Below are positions 1 through 10,987 of a DNA stretch of 64,000 bases, in pieces (the first letter of the stretch is position 1; each line of letters opens with the position of its first letter). This stretch comes from Hordeum vulgare subsp. vulgare (taxonomy: Eukaryota; Streptophyta; Magnoliopsida; Poales; Poaceae). The notes under the pieces were generated by a model. The model was not told the origin of the DNA, did no database searches, and saw only the letters and a program-made list of their open reading frames with translations. The position numbers and the translations under genes are program-made. Location of the stretch: the NCBI RefSeq assembly GCF_904849725.1, contig NC_058520.1, forward strand, positions 396,379,993 to 396,443,992, given 5' to 3'.

Positions 1-687
1 GTAAAAGAAAAAATTAGTGTGAAAAAAGCACTAACCATTATTGTCCCTTATGCAGGCCCGAGAGCCGCCAACCTTCAGGACGACTGCATCTTGAGGTTAA
101 AGGCGATTTACACATTGACTGAGCAGCTGTATACTGGGAGCATGCTGACCGTGAAGGCAGTGATGCGCGCCAAGGAACCAATCACATCCATCAAAAAGAT
201 GCTTGGCTGCATATCTACCCTTCCGCCTCAGATAGGTGAGCTAACCCGATCAGCCGCCCGGAAAGGGGCGCTCACTACGTTGAGTCGGTGTTTGGCGTAT
301 GCTCTAGAACTGAAACCCGAAGAAGTAGCAATAGGCTTCCCACAGCTCAAGGACGACGAGTCAGAATTTACTCAAGATGGTTATCAGCGTGTCGTCAGGG
401 AATCACGCTCGGCGGCGACTCAGCTAGCAACAAGCTTGGATTTGTCAAAGTACCAAGCTGCTTATGATGACAAGAATAAGAAAGTAAACCCGCCAACCTT
501 TGTGACAACCAGCTTGACTCCTCGTCGACCCAAAAACCCTTTTGATTTGGAGGCGGATCTCTCGGCATTTTTGAATGATGAAGATGAATTTGCCGCTCTA
601 TCAAAGTGCAATTGGGTACTGGGCGATTTACAACTTGAAGTCGGCCAGAGCTGAGGGCAGGTTGACCCGGAGGCACCAGCAGAATAG
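1..687 (+). pseudogene. C-terminal part of antisense accessory ORF (Tat element A2)
   Basis: This is the last exon or two of the plus-strand gene that is more complete at 6151-9896. Bases 1-55 begin GTAAAAG, contain ACTAAC near the end and finish in TGCAG, which looks like an intron. The equivalent segment in copy A is 54 nt, so a read-through frame could not hold in both copies, whereas splicing fits both. The coding part from 56 includes the GPRAANLQDDC and NPPTFVTTSLT segments. A TGA at 652-654 replaces the serine codon TCA seen in copy A; without it the frame would run to TAG at 685-687. The function of this domain is unknown to me. Confidence 0.6.
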
Positions 688-1800
688 ATCTTACCGATTT
701 GGCCGTCCGAGCCATGTAATAGGTTATTGTAGAAAACAACCCCTTGCTTATGCCTATTGCGGAACTTCTTTTGTGATCCTTAAAAAACCTTGTGTCGCCC
801 TTGAAGCGCCTTATGATGCTTGACCCGCCATGTCAGTAAAGATTTTGATCACCACCCTGTTGGGCTAAAAGCCTGCATCAAACCATCTCAATGAGTAATG
901 GATGATAATAAATAATAACCGACTCAAGGTGTTCTGGTGAATTATATGCAGAAAAACCCGGTTAAAAAGATCCGGCGAGTCGTATAAATCTGTGAAACCT
1001 TGTGGCAGTGCCAGGAAGGTGAGAGTAAGAATTTCGTCAGCTCGTTCAAGTCGCGACAGGATAGGACGAGTTAGACAAACTCAAGTGCTACCCAAGGGAG
1101 AATTTTTGTGTAAAAAAGCTCAAGTATTTAGACCGGCTGATCAGGCGCGAGTCAAGCTTCAGTGAAGCAGGATCAATGAACCAATGGTTTTTCTATTCTC
1201 CATGTGGGGCGCTAGCCGGTAACATGGATGTTTTAACCAAGGTGAGTTCAGGGTCCATAGAGCGGATTGACTCGCCAAGAGTTCATGGGTCCATATGGCG
1301 ATCCGGCCAACACACAGTCCAGTATAACCATTTGTAGTGCGGTAATTTTTCGCTAGCCAAATGGGTAGTTAGGCTGATCTCAGTGAGAGGAAGCCCCCAA
1401 GTGACCTATGATTAGGGGAAAGACCGGTCATAGGATTGTAGAAGCGTATATGCTCTTACCACAAAACGACTTGGGAGCTTATAGCCCCCAAGTAAGCCGG
1501 CCTAATCCTCATAATCATATAAGGCGCCCATGTTTGAATCGTGCACTTGTAGCGACTTGATTCCCTTTGTCTTATCGATACCCAGTGTTGTAATAAGTGC
1601 AGCATGGCGACATATGCTCTCTGGTATTAATATCGTCCATGCTTGGGCGACTTATCGAAGAGCAATAAAGATCCATGCTTTCAAGAAGATGAAGTGGCAG
1701 GAAAGACCCATAATTCGTTGGTATCAACTTTATTGCTTTATATAAATGAAAGACTTACAATCTTCAAATATGAGAGAGAAGAAAAAATAGAGCCAATATC
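688..1800. other. Untranslated spacer between antisense ORF and integrase (A2)
   Basis: No coding sequence is recognised here. The stretch matches 9897-10987 of copy A base for base apart from scattered substitutions. It separates two convergent genes, the antisense ORF ending at 687 and the minus-strand integrase ending at 1801, so it should contain both 3' ends and polyadenylation signals. The short ORFs in it are not conserved as frames between the two copies. Confidence 0.6.
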
Positions 1801-3461
1801 TCAAGTGTAGTAAGGCCGCAGGTGGGCTATGTTCCAGGGGCGAGTTGACTCGGCCTCCGTGGTTGGCCGATCAGGCCAAAGATCCACCAAATAGTATGAC
1901 CCGTTGCGAAGGTTTTTGCTGACGACGAACGGTCCTTCCCATGGTGGTGACAACTTATGCATGCCAGTGCGATCTTGGATCAAACGGAGCACTAAGTCGC
2001 CCTCCTGAAAAGCTCGGCTCTTGACCCGGCGGCTATGATAACGCCGCAAGTCTTGCTAATAGATAGCCGATCGGGAGGCAGCCAGATCGCGTGCTTCCTC
2101 CAAAGCATCCAAAGAATCCCGATGTGCCAACTCATTTTCCTGTTCCACATAAGCGGCAACTCTGGGCGAGTCATGCCTAATGTCACTGGGAGAACAACTT
2201 ATGCTCCGTACACCAGGAAAAAAGGAGTAAAACCCGTAGAACGATTCGGGGTGGTTCGGATGCTCCATAATACCGAAGGCAACTCCTCAACCCAACACCC
2301 TGGGGTGCGCTCTAGGGGAACCATAAGTCGGGGCTTGATTCCTCGTAGTACTTCCTGATTCGCCCGTTCCGCCTGCCCATTAGATTGTCGATGCGTGACT
2401 GCAGACACATCAAGTCGGATGTGCTCCCGGTGGCAAAACTCCTGCATCGCCCCTTGTGATAAATTGGTACCATTATCAGTGATAATGCTGTGTGCGTATC
2501 CAAACCGGAATTTCAACTTTTTCAAGAATTTGACGACCGTTTCTGCATCACAGCTGCCAACAGGTTCTGCTTCGACCCACTTGGTGAATTTATCAACCGC
2601 CACGAGTAGATGAGTTTTTTTATCGGATGACATCTTAAAGGGGCCAACCATATCTAACCCCCAGACCTCGAAAGGCCAAGTGATCGGGATCATCCTTAGT
2701 TCTTGAGCCGGCACATGAGCCTGTCGTCCATAACGTTGACAACCATCACATCAACGAACTATCTCCTCCGCATCCGCATGAGCCGTCAACCAAAAGAATC
2801 CATGTCGGAACGCCTTTGAAACCAGGGAACGTGACCCGACATGGTGCCCACAATCTCCGGCATGGATGTCGTTCAGAATTACGCACCCTTCATCAGGAGA
2901 AACGCATCTTTGAAATACCCCAGAAGTACTTCGCTTATATAATTCGCCGTTGATGATGACCATGGATTTGCTCCGACGAACGATTTGACGAGCTAACACC
3001 TCATCCGAAGGTAACTCACCTCGTGTGAGGTACGCCAAATAAGGAAGAACCCAAGCCGGTGTAACACGGAGAGCCGCCACAAACTGGGACACAGGATCTG
3101 GTATCGCCAACTCCTCTTCTGAGGGCAACCTCACGGAAGGATTATACAAAATATCCAGAAAAACATTAGGAGGAACTGGCTTACGTTGCGAGCCGAGACA
3201 TGAGAGGGCATTAGCTGCTTCGTTAAGTCGCCGGTCGATATGATCAACTTGATAGCCATGGAAATGACCCGCCACATCAGACACGGCCCTTCTGTAAGCC
3301 GCCATCAAGGGGTCCCGGGAGTCCCATGTACCTAAAACTTGTTGAGCCACCAGATCGGAATCGCCAAGACATCTGACGCGTGTGAGGTTCATCTCCTTGG
3401 CGAGTCGCACACCATGAAGCAAGGCTTCATACTCCGTAGCGTTATTGGTACACGGGAACAT
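1801..3461 (-). pseudogene. Integrase and archaeal-type RNase H remnant, Ty3/gypsy Tat (A2)
   Basis: Read on the minus strand, the segment holds the C-terminal half of the second RNase H (RVT_3-type), with GDSDLV and a degraded NEAANALS motif. It continues with the integrase zinc-binding region (HAGDCGHH), the catalytic core with WGLDMVGPF and IITDNGTN and the NGQAERAN glutamate, and the C-terminal region with the GPF/VV strand signature near 1801-2049. The three catalytic acidic residues are present. The frame is broken between 2714 and 2751, again around 2199, and by the loss of everything upstream of 3461. This is a dead copy of the gene at 10988-12151. Confidence 0.85.
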
Positions 3462-3900
3462 GATACCTTTGGAAATGAGATTTTGAGTCCCCCTGTGGCT
3501 CACAGATTACTACAACACCAGTTGCAGGTAAAGGTAAATGTTACTTGACGCGAGCGCGTTGATTGTCCATTTGGAGTTGCTTCTTCGTCTTCTTCTTCAT
3601 CGATCTAGGATGGGTTCCAGGCCGGCAGCGTGGGATAGAAAGGATGGACGTCGTTCTTCTTTTCTCGTTTTTTTCGTCCGTAGTCGGACCCTGCTCTTGT
3701 TCATGATGATTATGTATTGTACTGCTGTGACTCTAATGTAGCTTGTAGCGAGTGTAAGCCAATTCTATATATATATATCTCTTCTTTTCAGTACATGTAC
3801 TTGTAACAATGTCCATTCTTGCGACACGAAGAGATGCGCTTCTATCCCTGACGAGGCCCTCGTGCCAAATTGAGGATAGGGTCGTATCTTGGGCGTGACA
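3460..3900 (+). repeat. Sukkula LTR, 3' end fragment
   Basis: The fragment matches the last about 440 bp of the Sukkula-type LTRs ending at 25288 and 43718. It includes the CTTCTTCTTC stretch, the segment around TAGTCGGACCCTG and the terminus TCTTGGGCGTGACA. Its 5' side is missing: at about 3460 it joins the RNase H frame of element A2 through a shared TGA. On its 3' side Copia coding sequence begins within about 15 bp of the terminus. It is a chimeric junction piece rather than an intact insertion, and no TSD is visible. Confidence 0.8.
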
Positions 3901-5290
3901 TTCCCCCTCCCTTGAAGAAACCCAAGGCTGGACCCAAGCCAGAAACTGAGTGCTTTAATTGCAAGGGGACTAGCCACTAGAAGCGGAACTGCCCCATGTA
4001 TCTGGTCGACGAGAAGGCGGCCAACACCAAACAAGGTATATATGATATACATGTTATTGATGTGTACCTTACCAACTCCTGTTGTAGTGCCTCGGTATTT
4101 GATACCGGTTCGGTTGCTCACATTTGCAACTCAAAGCAGGAACTACGGAGCAGACGGAGGTTGGTGAAGGATGTAATGAGGATGCGCGTGGGGAATAGTT
4201 CCAAGGTTGATGTGATCGTCGTCGGCATGCTCGCTCTTCGATTACCATCGGGATTAGTGATGAACCTGAATAATTGTTATTTTGTGTCTGCGTTGAGCAT
4301 GAACGTTATATTTGGATCTTGTATAATGCGAGACAATTACTCATTTAAATCAGAGAATAATGATTGTTCTATTATATGAGTAATATTTTTTATGGTCAGG
4401 CACCCAATGTGAGGGGTTTATTCTTATTGAATCTCGATAGTGATAACACACATGTTCATAACATTGTTGCCAAAATATGTAGGGTTAATAATGATAGTAC
4501 CACTTTCTTGTGGCACTGCTGCTTAGGTCATATTGGTGTAAAATTCTTGAAGAAGCTCCATGCTGATGGAATTTTGGAGTCAATTGATTTTGAATCACTC
4601 GACACATGTCAACCATGCCTCATGGGCAACATTACTAAGACCCCGTTCTCTAGAATAATGGAGCGGGCAAGTGACTTGTTGGTAATCATACATACTGATG
4701 TGCGCGGTCCGATGAGAATTGAGGCGCGAGGTGGATATTGTTATTTTCTCACCTTTAGTGATGACTTAAGTAGATATGGGTATACTTACTTAATGGAACA
4801 CAAGTCTGAAATGTTTGAAAAGTTCAAACAATTTCAGTGTGAAGTTGAGAATCATCATACCAAGAAGATTAAATTCCTACGATCTGATCGAGAAGGAGAA
4901 TATCTGAGTTATGAGTTTGGCAATCACTTAAGACAATGTAGAATTCTTTCAAAGTTGACGCTGCTTGGAACACCACAGCGTAATGGTGTGTCCGAACGTC
5001 ATAATCATATCTTATTAGATATGGTGCGTTCTATGATGTCTCTTTCCGATTTGCCATTATCCTTTTGGGGTTATGCATTAGACACAACTGCACTCACTTT
5101 AAATAGGGCTCCATCTAAATCCGCTGAGATAAAGCCATATGAAATGTGGTTTGGCAAGAAACCGAACTTGTCGTTTCTTACAGTTTGGGGATGCAATGCT
5201 TATGTCAAAAAAGCTTGAGCCTGAAAAGCTTGAACCCAAAGCGGAGAAATGTGTCGTTTGGCAAGAAACCGAACTTGTCGTTTCTTACAG
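3901..5290 (+). pseudogene. Angela/BARE-type Copia gag-protease-integrase fragment
   Basis: The translation follows the gag-pol of element D (about 56225-57545). It starts just before the gag zinc knuckle (ECFNCKG), passes through the protease site (VFDTGSVAHIC) and the integrase HHCC region (WHCCLGHIG, CQPC). The integrase core has HTDVRGP, RSDREGEY and a glutamate in NGVSERHN. A stop inside the knuckle (AGCCACTAG) and a frameshift after 5210 break it. No RT, RNase H or LTR follows. The fragment starts right after the Sukkula terminus and ends in a copied segment at 5246-5290, so both ends look like illegitimate joins. Confidence 0.8.
5141..5290 (+). repeat. Dispersed 43-45 bp direct duplication inside Copia fragment
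   Basis: The segment at 5141-5183 (GAAATGTGGTTTGGCAAG through TTTCTTACAG) recurs at 5246-5290 with a two-base insertion, 105 bp downstream. The second copy begins exactly where AGAAATGTG occurs in the normal Copia sequence. The likely cause is a template switch at a short shared GAAATGTG, after which the sequence leaves the Copia element. Confidence 0.8.
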
Positions 5291-6150
5291 GAACCCAAAG
5301 CTTTACCCCAACGGATCTCTCGGCACAAATATCCCGAAAATCTTGGCGCTATTATGGCGAATCTTTATCCTGTCTTCAGTTCCCGTGCGAGACGCCTTGA
5401 TTCCAGCGCCCGACCCAATAAATAGGCTCGGGGAAGGGGGCAGAGAACATCTCCACCTACCCATTTCGTTGGCCTCTTCTTCCTCGCGACCGCACCAAGA
5501 ACTCCATTGCCGCCCGAGGAACTCCGTCTCCGGCCACCGCGTTCGACGCGTCTCCAGGCCGACCAAGGACGCAGCACTCGCCGCGGATCTCTCTCGGTCG
5601 CCTCCGGACGCCATCATCAGGTCAGCCCTTCGCCATTAGAAACAGATCCTAGCTCCTCGATGTTCATCGTCCGCCGGTTCCTTAGAGCACCTCGAATACC
5701 TCCATATATGTTGATTGATTCGCAATAGTGATAGTCACGGTAATATCGACCATATTCTCAATCGATTAGCTCCTGTCGAGGAACTAAGAAAGGTTTCTGT
5801 CAAATCAGCCTCACTGTTTTTATCGTAGCCATAGGCTGTTTCACCTTATCCAGGCTCTTTTCTATCCATTTTTACCTGCTCGTAGACCTATATTTTACTG
5901 CCTGCCATATAAAAACCTGTTTATAGATCCGCACTTTACCGTTTTAATGAACACCTCTGAGGCTGTGGGTTGTCTCCCCAAAACAATAGGAAATTCCTAA
6001 GTCGCCCTTGTGCCCAGATCCGGTCCCTTATTGGCGAGTCAACAGATTCCCTTAGTCACTTGACAAATGTTCGGCGAGTTAAGAGATCCTCTTAGCCACT
6101 CAGCAAGTGTTCGGCGAGTTAATTTATCCGTGGCCTTTTCCTCTGTAGCT
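5291..6150. other. Unassigned stretch left of the antisense ORF
   Basis: Bases 5291-5640 are GC-rich and look like promoter plus 5'-leader sequence of a gene, with AATAAATAGG near 5418 and a CAGGTCAG donor-like site near 5618. I recognise no product. Bases 5640-6150 are AT-richer, with CATATAAAAACC near 5908, and run straight into the antisense ORF of element A, so they may hold its promoter and leader. The 3' LTR of element A, expected to the left of this gene, is not present. Confidence 0.4.
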
Positions 6151-9100
6151 ATGGGTACCGTTTTCAAGGCCGATTGGCTCCTGACCCAAGTTGACGATGC
6201 CTTCCTCAACGACTGCGTGAAGATGGGGAATCTTGACCCAAAAGAAGTTATCGGATGGCGATCTGTATTAGGCGAAGAAATCCCCAACCAGAAGGAAGGG
6301 GAGATAGTTGTTTTTGCTGAGCACCTCGAACGGGGGTTTAAGCCGCCAGGGTCAAAATTCCTTAGAGATGCTATGGCCTTCATGAACGTCCGCCTCCAAG
6401 ACCTGGGCCCCAACTCGATTAGCAACATATGTCAGTTCCAAGTATTCTGTGAAGCCTACTTGCGGATGGAACCTTCAGGCCCTTTGTTATGGTACTTCTT
6501 TCATTTGAATCGCCAGATCGAGTTTGCCAATGGCCCTAGCTTAGAACTTGGAGGTGTCAACATTCAACGTCGCAGGGACAGCTCATTCCCATCACTCGCC
6601 ATGCCTAGCCATCCCAAAGGTTGGGGCGAGTCTTGGTTTTATTGCCAGGAAACTTCTCCTCCAGGTGAAAACAAACTCCTCGGCTATAGGAAGGCACGCC
6701 TACCTACAAACTTTAAACTTCCAGACAAGCTCACCGAAGAAGAGGAGTCAGATTTTATTCCGGTGCTATCCGAATTACGATCTCTAACGAACAATGGTCT
6801 TAATGGGGTTGATCTGATCCGCTGCTGGGTGGAATGGCGCATCCTTCCCTTGAGTCACTGAGACGACTTTATGTGTGAGTTTGATGGCCCTTTGGACCAC
6901 CCCCAATGCTACTTCCGCACAACACTCACAGAGGATGATATTGTGACCATTATCAAGAAGTTAACCGGCGAGCCCATGGCCAAGTGTAGCCAAATGGGGC
7001 TCAAGCCATTCTGCAAGATTAACCCGACTCCTAAGGTAAATAATTTAACCCACCTTTGGTTCATTCTTCCTGACTTACTTGGATTCTGATTCGCATAATA
7101 AAAATTCCACTTCAGAAAGGCGGCGGATTCTGGTCCAAGAGGCCGAAAAAGATGGCCCTGAAGCAAGCCAGACCGCCTCCAAAAAAGAAAACCAAGGGTA
7201 AAAGCAAAGCCGCCATCACCGAATCGTCCGATGTGGACGAATCCCAAATCGGTGACGTGTCTTCAGAGGTAAAATTCTATCTTCTTTGTCTTGACATCCG
7301 TTGCTATAATTTGTGCTTATATCTCTGCATCTCTTATGTATTGAAGGATGATAATGAAAGCCAAGATGACGGCGTAGAGGTAATTTCTATTTCTTCCGAC
7401 TCACCTTCTCCTCCGCCTAAGCCGGCCAGGCGGGTTTGTGGGAAAGTTCCCATGTCTCACCCGAATGCTTGTCTGGATCCGAATTTTCTCTTGAAGAAAT
7501 CGCAACATGCTTCCTATCGGAAGACTAGGAGCCACTCAGGAGATTTAGTGTTCGGGTTACCAGTGAAGACTCCCACTAAGAAACGGCAACATGAGGTATC
7601 CTTTATCGATGTCCACCTTCATTTTCTTTTGGATCGTACTTGTAACCCGCTCATATTTTGAGATATTACTTTTTGCAGAATTCTCCCCCTTCATCAGGCG
7701 ACTTAGTGATGTCAGCCCTTCCACCAATGGTTCGCGTACCAGGGTAAGTTCATTATAATACTTATGTTCTTCCTGATACTGATGATGCTTGCTTTTAAGA
7801 ATGACCCTCTTTTCCTTTAGAGAACAAGCGAAGAAGAGGAAGACTGGCGGCTCAACTTCCACCCCGGATCCAGAACTTAAAGAAATGCCAGCACCGACTC
7901 GTGCTGACCCAGCGAAAGATATACCTGATGATCGGGTTGACCTTCCAAGTTCTTCCAAGGAAGGCATGGAAGCGCCCAACCCGCCAAATCCGTTGAAGGC
8001 GACTGAAGATCCTGACGCTGTAATCATTACTGGTACTAGCTTTTCTAAGCCGGCTTCAGCAGTCTTATCGAAGCATGTATCAACATCGTCCAATCCTTCT
8101 ACTGGACATGAAATTTCCAAGGCAAAACTCTCTCAATATGAAAATCTTGAGTTTAAAGAGCTCTGCTCCGGCTTCGCAAGTCGCCTAGAAACAAGTTATG
8201 AACTGGAGAAGAGTCTGCTCCATATAATGAAGAATAAACATGAGGTACGCCTTAATGCATACCCTTCCCATTAGCCCCCAAGGGCCGGGTCATCTTTTGA
8301 AAGATGAGTCGGGTCTTGATTTGTAGAAAAAACTTTCGACCTATAACCTCCAAGGACCGGGTCACCTTTTGAAAGATGAGCCGGGTCTTGATTGTATAAA
8401 AAACTTTCGACCTGTAACCCCCAAGGGTCGGGTCATCTTTTGAAAGATGAGCCGGGTCTTGATTGTAGAAAAACTTTCAACCTGTAACCCCCAAGGGTTT
8501 GGTCATCTTTTGAAAGATGAGCCGGGTCTTGATTGTAGAAAAAACTTTCGACATGTAACCCCCAAGGGCCGGGTCATATTTAGGAAGATGAGCCGGGTCT
8601 TGATTGTAGAAAAAACTTTCGACCTGTAACCCCCAAGGGCCGGGTCATCTTTTGAAAGATGAGCCGGGTCTTGATTGTAGAAAAAACTTTCGACCTGTAA
8701 CCCCCAAGAGTCGGGTGATCTTTTGAAAGATGAGCCTGGTCTTGATTGTAGAAAAAACTTTCGACCTGTAACCCCCAAGGGCCGGGTCATCTTTTGAAAG
8801 ATGAGCCGGGTCTTGATTGGTATAATTTTGACTAAAAAATTATACATTAGCCCCCAAGTGTCACGGGTGTTGCTTGCAATAATTCTGAGACTTGTCCCTT
8901 GATAATATGTTGACAGGAATCGCTGGTCCAAGCTGAGTCGACATTGGGCGACTTAAAGAAAAGTTTGGCCGACCAGCAAGATGCGTGGGCTAAAGCAGAG
9001 GAAAAATACCAGCTGATTTTAGCAGATATGGAAAAGCTGAAAACCGCCAACAAGAAATCCCAAGCTGACCAGGCCGCCACGCTAAAGCGAGCAGAAATGA

Positions 9101-9896
9101 CTGAAACAACGCTAGAAGCCGTGCAACAAGAGCTGGCCGGCTTAAAGAAACATATATCCAACATGACACAGGCCATCTTTGATAAGAAGGAAATCCTTGA
9201 TTTTGTACTTTGCAAGAGAAAAATTAGTGTGAAAAAAGTACTGACCATTATCGTCCCTTATGCAGGTCCGAGAGCAGCCAACCTTCAGGACGACTGCATC
9301 TTGAGGCTAAAGGTGATTTACACATTGACTAAGCAGCTGTATACTGGGAGTGTACTGACCGTGAAAGGAGTGATGGGCGCCAAGGAACCAATCACATCAA
9401 TCAAAAAGATGCTTGGCTGCTTATCTACCCTTCCGCCTCAGATAAGTGAGCTAACCCGATCAGCCGCCCGGAAAGGGGTGCTGACTATGCTGAGTCGGTG
9501 TTTGGCGTATGCTCGAGAACTGAAACCTGAAGAAGTAGCAGCCGGCTTCCCACAGCTCAAGGACGACGAGTCAGAATTTACTCAAGATGATTATCAGCGT
9601 GTCGTCAGGGAATCGCGCTTGGCAGCGACTCAGCTAGCAGCAAGCTTGGACTTGTCAAAATACCAAGCTGCTTATGACGAGAAGAACAAGAAAGTAAACC
9701 CGCCAACCTTTGTGACAACCAGCTTGACTACTCGTCGGCCCAAAACCCCTTTTGATTTGGAGGCGGACCTCTCGGCATTCTTGAATGATGAAGACGAATT
9801 GCCGCTCTATCCAAATGTAATTGGGTGCTGGGCGACTTACAACTTGAAGTCGGCCAGAGCTCAGGGCAAGCTGACCCGGAGGCACCAGCAGAATAG
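6151..9896 (+). pseudogene. Antisense accessory gene of Tat element, 7 putative exons
   Basis: The gene lies opposite to pol. Proposed exons are 6151-7035, 7116-7268, 7347-7595, 7679-7743, 7821-8244, 8917-9211 and 9266-9896. Introns are GT-AG except the last (GC-AG, 54 nt), and every join keeps frame, giving a protein of about 900 residues. Residues 1-295 resemble the 'putative gypsy type transposon' family (PF04195 type), with PGSKFLRDAMAF and the GPLLWYFFHL segment. A basic, serine/proline-rich middle follows (KKKTKGKSKAA), then a coiled coil (exon 6, QAESTLGDLKKSLADQQDAW) and a C-terminal domain shared with 1-687. Damage: TGA at 6859-6861 in place of CGA, and a one-base loss near 9800 that changes the tail. 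An upstream in-frame ATG at 6067 is also possible. Molecular function is unknown. Confidence 0.65.
8270..8830 (+). repeat. 71-bp tandem array (about 8 copies) within a putative intron
   Basis: The GGGTCTTGAT motif recurs at 8311, 8383, 8454, 8524, 8595, 8666, 8737 (as TGGTCTTGAT) and 8808, a period of 70-72 bp. Each unit carries the inverted repeat CATCTTT-TG-AAAGATG (degraded in one unit) and a CCCCCAAGGG segment. The array lies wholly within the proposed intron 8245-8916 of the antisense gene. Confidence 0.9.
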
Positions 9897-10987
9897 ATCT
9901 TTACTGAATCGGCCATCCGAGCCATGTAATAGGTTAGTGTAGAAAACAATTCCTTGCTGCGATATTGAAAAAACCTTGTGTGGCCCTCGGGGTGCCTTAT
10001 GATGCTTGACCCACCATGTCAGTAGAGATTTTGACCTTCAACCTGTTGGGCTAAAAACATACATCAAACCATCTCAGTGAGTAATGGATGATAATAAATA
10101 ATAACCGACTCAAGATGTTCTGGCGAATTATATGCAGAAGAGCCTGGTTCAAAAATATCCGGCGAGTCGTAAAAATTTGTGAAACCTTGTGGCAGTGCGA
10201 GGAAGGTGAAAGTAAGAATTTCGTTGGCTCGTTCAAGTCGCGACAGGATAGGACGAGTTACATAAACTCAAGTGCTACCCGAGGGAGACTTTTTTGTGTA
10301 AAAAAGCTCAAGTATTTAGACCGGCTGATTAGGCACGAGTCAAGCTTCAGTGAAGCAGGTTCAATGAACCAATAGTTTCTCTATTCTCCATGTGGGGCGC
10401 TAGCCGGTACCATGCATGTTTTAACCAAGGCGAGTTCAGGGTCCATAGAGCGATTGACTCGCCAAGAGTTCATGGGTCCATATGGCGATTCGGCCAGCAC
10501 ACAGTCCAGTATAACCATTTGTAATGCGGTAATTTTTCGCTAGCCAAATGGGTAGTAAGGCTGATCTCAGTGAGAGGAAGCCCCCTAGTGACCTATGATT
10601 AGGGGAAAGACCGGTCATAGGATTGTAGAAGCGTATATGCTCTTACCACAAAACGACTTGGGAGCTAATAGCCCCCAAGTAAGCCGGCCTAATCCCCAGA
10701 ATCATATAAGGCGCCCATGTTTGAATCGCGCGCTTGCATCGACTTTATCCTCATTGGCTTATCGATACCCAGTGTTGTAATAAGTGCAGCATGGCGACTT
10801 ATGCTCTCTGGTATGGATAGCGCCCATGCTTGGGTGACTTGTTGAAGAGCAATAAAGATCCATGCTTTCAATAAGATGAAGTGGCAGGAAAGACCCAGAA
10901 TTTGTGGGCATCAACTTTATTGCTTTATATAAATGAAAGACTTACAATTTTTCAAAAGATGAGAGAAGAAAAAACGGAGCCAATAGC
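9897..10987. other. Spacer between antisense ORF and integrase (element A)
   Basis: No gene is recognised. The antisense gene (plus) and pol (minus) converge on this stretch, which therefore should carry both 3' untranslated regions. It is collinear with 688-1800. Confidence 0.6.

Larger units (their letters stand above)
1..3461 (-). mobile_element. Tat-lineage Ty3/gypsy element, fragment (copy A2)
   Basis: This stretch aligns along its whole length with about 9212-12650 of element A, with scattered substitutions and small indels, so it is a second copy of the same family. It holds the 3' end of the antisense ORF, the untranslated spacer, the integrase and the archaeal-type RNase H end of pol, in that order left to right, with pol on the minus strand. 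It runs off the left edge of the window. On the right it stops abruptly inside the RNase H coding region, where Sukkula LTR sequence begins. No LTR of this copy is visible. Confidence 0.85.

Noticed and set aside
3765..4121. 118-codon minus-strand frame over the Sukkula-Copia junction
   Set aside because: It spans a chimeric join and is antisense to recognisable Copia gag.
8270..8830. CRISPR-like direct repeats
   Set aside because: Contiguous tandem units with no unique spacers, in a plant retrotransposon.
8447..8931. Repetitive ORFs on both strands over the 71-bp array
   Set aside because: The unit length of 71 bp is not a multiple of three, so open frames are accidental; the array lies in a proposed intron.
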